Assembly (NCBI GenBank): GCA_033808535.1
Contig: JAPXNL010000029.1
Location: 1 to 18,995, forward strand
Direction of reading: 5' to 3'
DNA length: 18,995 bases
Source of the DNA: DTU078 sp033808535
GTDB taxonomy: Bacteria > Bacillota > Clostridia > Oscillospirales > CAG-272
The translations under genes and the position numbers were made by a program. A model generated the notes under the pieces. That model was not told the DNA's origin. It saw only the letters and a program-made list of their open reading frames with translations, and did no database searches. Each line of letters opens with the position of its first letter. The first letter of the stretch is position 1. Below are positions 14,641 through 18,995 of the stretch, piece by piece.

Positions 14641-14701
14641 ATTATACCCGCATGAGCATTGGGAATTGTTAGCATATTGTAAATAACGGCATCATAATTA
14701 A

Positions 14702-14733
14702 ACGGACGGTCAGTTGGCCGTCCGTATTTTTTT
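14702..14733 (+). terminator. Rho-independent terminator after spoIIR
   Basis: ACGGACGG (14702-14709) pairs perfectly with CCGTCCGT (14718-14725), eight-base loop, followed by A and seven T's (14727-14733). Confidence 0.93.
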
Positions 14734-14872
14734 GGGGCGCATTTCACCTGCGGACGTATAATCATCTGCTCCTGCATGGAGGTGAGGCTAAAATACTTTA
14801 CACCTTAAACAGAAGTATTGTGTTATCGAATTTTTACAAATATGCGCAATATTCCAGTTTTTATCACTCTTG

Positions 14873-14900
14873 TTGACAATTCTGAAAGATATGTTAATAT
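14873..14900 (+). promoter_or_regulatory. Promoter for the split membrane/OB-fold-like gene
   Basis: TTGACA (14873-14878), 16-base spacer, TAATAT (14895-14900), then a short leader with AAAGGGA (14912-14918) and AGGCG (14921-14925) before the ATG at 14930. The rest of the 289-base gap after spoIIR holds its terminator, an isolated TATAAT at 14757-14762 and a strong Shine-Dalgarno (GGAGGTGAGG, 14778-14787) with no ATG, GTG or TTG at the right distance. Confidence 0.7.
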
Positions 14901-14929
14901 GAATTTAACAGAAAGGGAACAGGCGTAAA

Positions 14930-15376
14930 ATGAATAACTTTAACACACCAAATAACCAAAATCCGAATTTTACTCCTGCGCACATTGTCAGACAAACGCA
15001 GTTTCCTGTATGGCTGATAATTACGCTTGCGGTTTTTGTATGGGGTTGTATTTTGACTATACTTGACGACCCCTTATGGTTTGTGATTTTGATGGCTTTT
15101 GCTGCACCGGCTTATATCATCGCGCTTATTGTCGCAGCCGTTAAAAACAAGCCCGTAACAGGTCTTGCTGTTTGCCTTTCAATCAGTTTTTTTATGTGGA
15201 TAATATTATTATTTTTCAATAATGACCTACCCACCGATGATGAGCGCAGTATATCCTCAGCGGAGCAGATCTGCGCAGATTGTGTCAATTCTATACATAT
15301 GATGAAATATCCCGTTATCCTGACAAATATAAGGATGAATATGCTCTATTCGCCGGAGAGATATTGCAGGTTATAG
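14930..15376 (+). CDS. Small membrane protein, N-terminal half of a frameshifted gene
   Basis: The open frame gives 148 residues. A polar, Asn-rich N-terminus (MNNFNTPNNQNPNF) leads to three hydrophobic segments at about 26-45, 49-70 and 78-97, then an acidic linker (DLPTDDERSISSAEQI). After about residue 115 the sequence (CVNSIHMMKYPVILTNIRMN) looks like out-of-frame translation, because the overlapping -1 frame there reads as a plausible folded domain. I take this as one gene broken near 15280, with the second half listed separately. Zinc-ribbon/membrane/OB-fold proteins of this general layout are common in Clostridia and of unknown function. Base composition is visibly more AT-rich than the neighbours, which suggests later acquisition. 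Promoter and ribosome site are intact. Confidence 0.6.
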   Translation: MNNFNTPNNQNPNFTPAHIVRQTQFPVWLIITLAVFVWGCILTILDDPLWFVILMAFAAPAYIIALIVAAVKNKPVTGLAVCLSISFFMWIILLFFNNDLPTDDERSISSAEQICADCVNSIHMMKYPVILTNIRMNMLYSPERYCRL

Positions 15377-15603
15377 AAACGCCTTCATTGTATGGCATCA
15401 CGGTAGAACTCCGGCTCGATCTTGACATAGATAAGGTTGTGTATGTAATCTACTACCGCAGCGACAATGAACCCCGGCTGCTTGAGGGCGATATCATAAC
15501 TGCATACGGTGTTTTAGACGGGCTGATTACCTATGAATCGATTTTCGGTGAACCTATTACAATTCCGCTGTTTAATATGTTTGAATACGATATATACACT
15601 TAA
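15280..15603 (+). CDS. OB-fold-like domain, C-terminal half of the same split gene
   Basis: This frame is open from 15244 but has no ATG at its start; the first usable codon is a TTG at 15280, with GGAG only at 15262-15265. The 107-residue product starts CQFYTYDEISRYPDKYKDEY and continues LFAGEILQVIE, then VVYVIYYRSDNEPRLLEGD and IITAYGVLDGLITYESIFG. The YDEIxRxPDKYK opening and the GD-x-ITAYG strand resemble the small OB-fold (tRNA_anti-like) domains found at the end of clostridial membrane proteins. It sits in the -1 frame relative to the three-helix N-terminal half. No slippery heptamer is seen in the overlap, so a single-base loss (mutation or assembly error) is more likely than programmed shifting. 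It could instead be a separately translated gene. Confidence 0.5.
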   Translation: MCQFYTYDEISRYPDKYKDEYALFAGEILQVIETPSLYGITVELRLDLDIDKVVYVIYYRSDNEPRLLEGDIITAYGVLDGLITYESIFGEPITIPLFNMFEYDIYT

Positions 15604-15618
15604 TCAGCAAGCGCTTTG

Positions 15619-15645
15619 CGTCCGGTTCGCCGGGCGTTGTTTTTT
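15619..15645 (+). terminator. Terminator with UUCG loop for the split gene
   Basis: CGTCCGG (15619-15625), loop TTCG, CCGGGCG (15630-15636), seven pairs with one G-T, followed by TTGTTTTTT. UUCG is an unusually stable tetraloop. Confidence 0.85.
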
Positions 15646-15683
15646 ATCAAAAATGCACATCCCCCACGCAGAGGATGTGCATT
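15646..15683 (-). terminator. Terminator for the minus-strand flippase gene
   Basis: AATGCACATCC (15652-15662) pairs perfectly with GGATGTGCATT (15673-15683), ten-base loop. On the minus strand it is followed by a T-run (complement of 15649-15653) 30 bases after the flippase stop. On the plus strand a weaker T-run (15688-15692) also follows. Confidence 0.85.
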
Positions 15684-15712
15684 ATCGCTTTTTGTTCGCA
15701 GTTCACCGCCCA

Positions 15713-17133
15713 TCAACATGAGCGGGTTAGACGGTCGTTGAATGCGCTTGCGCGGACTGGCAGTGTGGTGGGAGAAAGCTGCTTATCGGTATCAAACGCA
15801 TAATTGGCGGCACGCGCTATGCTCAGCGCGGCGTTGAGCAGCTCGGCGATGTAAATGACAGCGACATATCCCGATATGCCGAATCCCGGCACGAGCACCC
15901 ACACAAGCAGCGCGCTGACCGCCGAATCGAGGATGTTCACCTTCATCGAATAAACCTGCTCGCCGAGCCCCTTAAGCACGCAGTCGATTAGCCTGTCGAT
16001 ATACATAACGGGTACGAGCGGCGCCATCGTATGTATGAACGCGCCTGCCTCGGCGCTGGAGTAGAGCGCCTTGCCCAGCACGTTTGCCCAAATAGCGAAC
16101 ACCGCCGCGGTCGTGACGGAAAATATCAGCGTGACGGCAAACGCGCGGGCGATTATGCGCCTGATCAGCCGGAAATTTTGCTGCGCCTTTGCTTCGGCAA
16201 GCTCCGGCACAAGCAATGAGGCATACGAATACAGCACCGACGAGGGCAGCAGCACCAGCGGCAATACCATGCCGTGCAGCACGCCGTATGAGGCCAGCGC
16301 ATCGTCGTGGCCTGCGCCCCATTTCTTCAGCCCGCGCGGCACAAGTATGTGCTCTATTGTAATCAGCGCAGCCCGCACATACGCCGATACCGATATCGGC
16401 ACCGTGACCGACAGCAGCAGCGATATGCCGCTCCTGCCGCCCTCAGTCACCGGCGCGGATTGCTGTTTTGACTCGCTGCGCCGCACGGGGTCGAGCATGT
16501 AAAGCAGTGTGTTTATGCCCAGCGACGCGCCCTCCGCAAGCGCGGCACCGCCGACCACGATGGCGCACATATACTCAAGCCCCGCATCGGGCGGCGCGAA
16601 CACCGTCAGCGCTGCGGCGGTGACGGTCAGCTTCACAAACTGCTCGAGCAGTTGCGTCGCGGCGTTTTTATAAACCTTGCGGATCGCCGTGAAGTATCCC
16701 GACAGCGCCGATGACACCGCAATCGGCGGCAGGCTTATCGCCAGCAGCCGAAGCGAGAGCACCGTGCGCGGGTCGCCCAGCCACACATTCCCCACAAAGT
16801 CGGCCGAAAGAGTCAGCACCATGCACGAGATGCCTCCGGTGACAAGCGCGTGGATGATGCAGCTCTTCATGACTTCCCTGCTGCCGCCCGGCACACCTTT
16901 TGCGCGTGCCTCCGCGACGAGCTTTGTCGCTGCGAATCCCACCGCAGAGGTCGCAAACGTGTACGCCAGCATATATACCGACATTGTAAGCGAGATAAGC
17001 CCCACGCCGGCTGCGCCCAGACGCGCGGTGAGAAACGCATTCCACAACACGCCTATGCCGCGCAGAAGCAGCGAGGTCGCCGCAAGCGCCGAGCCGTTCA
17101 GTATAAATTTAGTCCACTTGTTATACCGGCGTT
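15713..17133 (-). CDS. SpoVB-like polysaccharide/lipid flippase (5' end in assembly gap)
   Basis: About 473 visible residues of a polytopic MOP-superfamily exporter, with some 13-14 hydrophobic helices. The N-terminal FILNGSALAATSLLLRGIGVLWNAF and ARLGAAGVGLISLTMSVYML are typical of the SpoVB/MurJ/Wzx group: a first helix with an Arg, then GxxGxGxxxL. These proteins flip undecaprenyl-linked precursors across the membrane; SpoVB is needed for spore cortex synthesis. KQQSAPVTEGGRSG at ~230-245 is a hydrophilic central loop. Translation enters the N-run just before RRYNKWTKF, so the start codon is hidden; the few codons beyond the gap have no ribosome site. Length is compatible with a full protein missing only a few residues. 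SpoVB versus another flippase of the group is not settled. Confidence 0.85.
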
Positions 17134-17143
17134 NNNNNNNNNN
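17134..17143. other. Assembly gap (ten N's)
   Basis: Ten N's replace sequence at the 5' end of the flippase gene. Ten is a common placeholder length, so the true gap size, and the linkage of the two sides, is uncertain. Confidence 0.98.
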
Positions 17144-17223
17144 TAATATTTTATTATGCAAAGCAACATTTTATGCATATCATAAATATTTGATAATTTC
17201 TGTAAAAAACGGATAAATTAATA

Positions 17224-17252
17224 TTGTGTTTTTACAAACTAACTGATATAAT
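17224..17252 (+). promoter_or_regulatory. Promoter for gdhA
   Basis: TTGTGT (17224-17229), 17-base spacer, TATAAT (17247-17252), followed by a 40-base AT-rich leader. The upstream in-frame TTG at 17224 is part of this -35 box and is not the start codon. Confidence 0.7.
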
Positions 17253-17292
17253 ATTATATCGCGATCGTATTCATTTTTTAAGGGAGTATTAT

Positions 17293-18642
17293 ATGGCGTT
17301 TAATAGCAGTTATCTTTCAGATGTGTACGACAGTGTCGTAAAACGCAATCCGGGCGAATCGGAATTTTTGCAGGCAGTCAAAGAGGTGCTCGAGTCGCTT
17401 GAGCCGGTCGTGGAGCGCCGCCCCGATATCGTTAAGGCGGGCATCATCGACCGCATCGTGGAGCCTGAGCGGGTTGTAACCTTCCGCGTCAGCTGGGTGG
17501 ACGACGCCGGCCGCGTGCAGGTGAACCGCGGGTTCCGTGTTCAGTTCAACTCCGCAATCGGTCCGTACAAAGGCGGCATCAGGCTGCACCCGTCCGTCAA
17601 CGCATCGATTCTGAAGTTCCTCGGCTTCGAGCAGGTGTTCAAAAACTCGCTCACAGGTCTGCCGATGGGCGGCGGCAAGGGCGGCTCCGATTTCGACCCC
17701 AAGGGCAAATCCGACGGCGAAGTCATGCGCTTCTGCCAGAGCTTTATGACCGAGCTTTACAGGCATATCGGCGCGGATACCGACGTTCCCGCCGGCGATA
17801 TAGGCGTGGGCGCGCGTGAGGTTGGCTATATGTTCGGCCAGTACAAGCGCATTACAAACCAGTTCACGGGCGTGCTGACCGGCAAGGGGCTGTCCTACGG
17901 CGGCTCGCTTGCGCGCAAGGAGGCGACCGGCTACGGCCTGTGCTATCTGACCGCCGAAATGCTGAGCGAGCACGGCCACTCGTTTGCGGGCAAGACTGTC
18001 GTCATCTCCGGTTCGGGCAACGTGGCAATCTACGCAGCGGAGAAAGCTATGGAGCTGGGCGCGAAAGTTGTCGCAATGTCCGACTCGCAGGGATATGTAT
18101 ACGATGCTGACGGCATTAAGCTCGATGTTGTGCGCCAGATCAAAGAAGTCGAGCGCGGACGCATAAAGGAATACGCAGAACGTGTGCCCGGAACTGCTTA
18201 CACTGATAACTGCTGCGATATATGGAGCGTGAAATGCGACATCGCACTGCCCTGCGCCACGCAGAACGAGCTTGACGCGGACGGCGCGTCTAAGCTGATT
18301 GCAAACGGCGTACTCGCCGTCGCGGAGGGCGCGAATATGCCCTCCACGCCCGAGGCGATCGTGCTGTTTTTGTCGAACGGTGTGCTGTTTGCGCCGGCTA
18401 AAGCTGCCAACGCCGGCGGTGTTGCGACCTCGGGTCTTGAGATGTCGCAGAACTCGCTGCGCATGCAGTGGTCGTTTGAGGAAGTCGATGAAAAACTGCA
18501 CGGCATTATGCGCAATATTTACAAGACGATATCGAGCACCGCAAAGGAATACGGGTTCGGCGGCAATCTCATCGCGGGAGCCAACATCGCGGGATTCCTG
18601 AAGGTTGCCGACGCCATGCTGTGGCAGGGCGTGTGCTACTGA
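17293..18642 (+). CDS. gdhA: Glutamate dehydrogenase, NADP-type hexameric
   Basis: A 449-residue enzyme (E. coli GdhA is 447) that interconverts 2-oxoglutarate plus ammonia and glutamate with NAD(P)H. Landmarks are YKGGIRLHPSVN at 92-103 (Lys93), FKNSLTGLPMGGGKGGSDFD at 116-135 (catalytic-site Lys117 and Lys129), DVPAGDIGVG at 164-173 (Asp169), the nucleotide-fold turn SGSGNVA at 239-245, and VVAMSDSQG at 259-267, where a Ser-Asp pair replaces the lone acidic residue of NAD enzymes and favours NADP. AAGGGAG at 17280-17286 fixes the ATG at 17293. It is monocistronic, with its own promoter and terminator, and divergent from the flippase across the gap. Confidence 0.97.
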   Translation: MAFNSSYLSDVYDSVVKRNPGESEFLQAVKEVLESLEPVVERRPDIVKAGIIDRIVEPERVVTFRVSWVDDAGRVQVNRGFRVQFNSAIGPYKGGIRLHPSVNASILKFLGFEQVFKNSLTGLPMGGGKGGSDFDPKGKSDGEVMRFCQSFMTELYRHIGADTDVPAGDIGVGAREVGYMFGQYKRITNQFTGVLTGKGLSYGGSLARKEATGYGLCYLTAEMLSEHGHSFAGKTVVISGSGNVAIYAAEKAMELGAKVVAMSDSQGYVYDADGIKLDVVRQIKEVERGRIKEYAERVPGTAYTDNCCDIWSVKCDIALPCATQNELDADGASKLIANGVLAVAEGANMPSTPEAIVLFLSNGVLFAPAKAANAGGVATSGLEMSQNSLRMQWSFEEVDEKLHGIMRNIYKTISSTAKEYGFGGNLIAGANIAGFLKVADAMLWQGVCY

Positions 18643-18666
18643 TAAATTTTTGATTAACGTAAAAAT

Positions 18667-18702
18667 CCGCTCGTAAGGCGTTGGCCGAACGGGCGGGTTT
18701 TT
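18667..18702 (+). terminator. Rho-independent terminator after gdhA
   Basis: CCGCTCGT (18667-18674) pairs with ACGGGCGG (18689-18696), eight pairs with one G-T, with a smaller GGC/GCC stem in the loop, followed by G and five T's (18698-18702). Confidence 0.85.
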
Positions 18703-18995
18703 GTATACTTATACTTGGTGGTTGCTGAAAGTGCAACGCCCGCATTGCAAGTGGGTTGCACATCTGGGTGCGGTAACCTCAATGCTCTGCGGGCAGCTAT
18801 TGTTTAACAATTACACACAAGAGGTGCGTAGAGTGAGGCTGTAATACACTTAAGGCTCCGCGGTCAGCTTAACTAATAAACCATAGCGGTGCGCACCGCC
18901 GGGCGTTATTTATATGGGACTTTCTTTGCTTGGCTCGATTGTCAAGTCAAGTGCAATTTTTGATCAAAAAAGACTTCTAAAGGAGTTTCCCAGTT
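18703..18995. other. Gene-free window end with hairpins and palindromes
   Basis: No coding sequence is seen on either strand. The stretch holds a compound hairpin, GTGCAA/TTGCAC enclosing CCCGC/GTGGG with loop ATTGCAA (18738-18768 approx.), a perfect 14-bp palindrome GCGGTGCGCACCGC (18886-18899), and TTTTTGATCAAAAA (18957-18970). AAAGGAG at 18980-18986 has the form of a ribosome site, so a plus-strand gene may begin just past the window end. It is the kind of sequence found upstream of, or at the border of, a mobile element, but no element is visible. Confidence 0.4.

Noticed and set aside
15244..15376. Programmed -1 ribosomal frameshift joining the two halves of the split gene
   Set aside because: No X-XXY-YYZ slippery heptamer or clear downstream pseudoknot in the overlap; a simple one-base loss explains it better.
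17317..18501. Long minus-strand open frame (394 codons) opposite gdhA
   Set aside because: The plus strand is an unmistakable glutamate dehydrogenase; the antisense product has no motif and no ribosome site.
1..18995. CRISPR array, tRNA, rRNA, prophage or toxin-antitoxin genes
   Set aside because: No regularly spaced repeats, no cloverleaf-like segments with TTCGANTC arms, and no recognisable integrase, phage or toxin families were seen on either strand.

Overview
The window looks like a chromosomal piece of an uncultured, endospore-forming member of the Clostridia (Bacillota). The evidence is a SpoIIR homologue, a SpoVB-type flippase, a DUF1292 protein, RecD2, a rubredoxin/nitroreductase pair, Gram-positive Shine-Dalgarno sites (GGAGG, AGGAGA) and TTGACA-17-TATAAT type promoters. 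The DNA is fairly GC-rich for that group and is probably from a draft or metagenome assembly, because a run of ten N's (17134-17143) marks a scaffold join. An Oscillospirales-like origin is a guess from gene content.

Layout. 3-747: the end of a radical SAM enzyme and a tightly coupled 2[4Fe-4S] ferredoxin. 991-1314: an acidic DUF1292 protein behind a clear promoter. 1366-1715: no gene, but a run of strong helices closed by a terminator-like hairpin, which I read as a structured non-coding RNA. 1766-2960: a DUF1080 sugar-hydrolase-like protein and a cupin, each with its own terminator. 3083-3397: a gene-free stretch with several inverted repeats. 3467-6350: a polytopic membrane protein (possible GT-C glycosyltransferase) followed by metK. 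6444-9783: a 30-residue membrane peptide whose stop codon overlaps the start of recD2, then a divergent MreB-like actin.

From 10048 to 13919 everything is on the minus strand. Read in the direction of transcription it runs: a WecG/TagA/CpsF glycosyltransferase, a GH36-like glycosidase, then (with its own consensus promoter) rubredoxin, a nitroreductase and a CpsB/YwqE-type PHP phosphatase. TagA and the phosphatase belong to families that build or control cell-surface polysaccharide. spoIIR diverges from this block. A more AT-rich membrane/OB-fold-like gene follows, apparently split by a frameshift (14930-15603). Two back-to-back terminators then separate it from the SpoVB-like flippase (minus strand). 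After the assembly gap comes gdhA with its promoter and terminator, and the window ends in a 350-base non-coding stretch.

Most genes are ordinary housekeeping or sporulation genes. I see no defence system, CRISPR array, tRNA, rRNA or complete mobile element. The items that most deserve a second look are the structured RNA at 1366-1715, the 30-residue peptide coupled to recD2, the MreB-like protein with altered ATP-site motifs, and the repeat-containing intergenic regions at 3083-3397 and 9784-10008.
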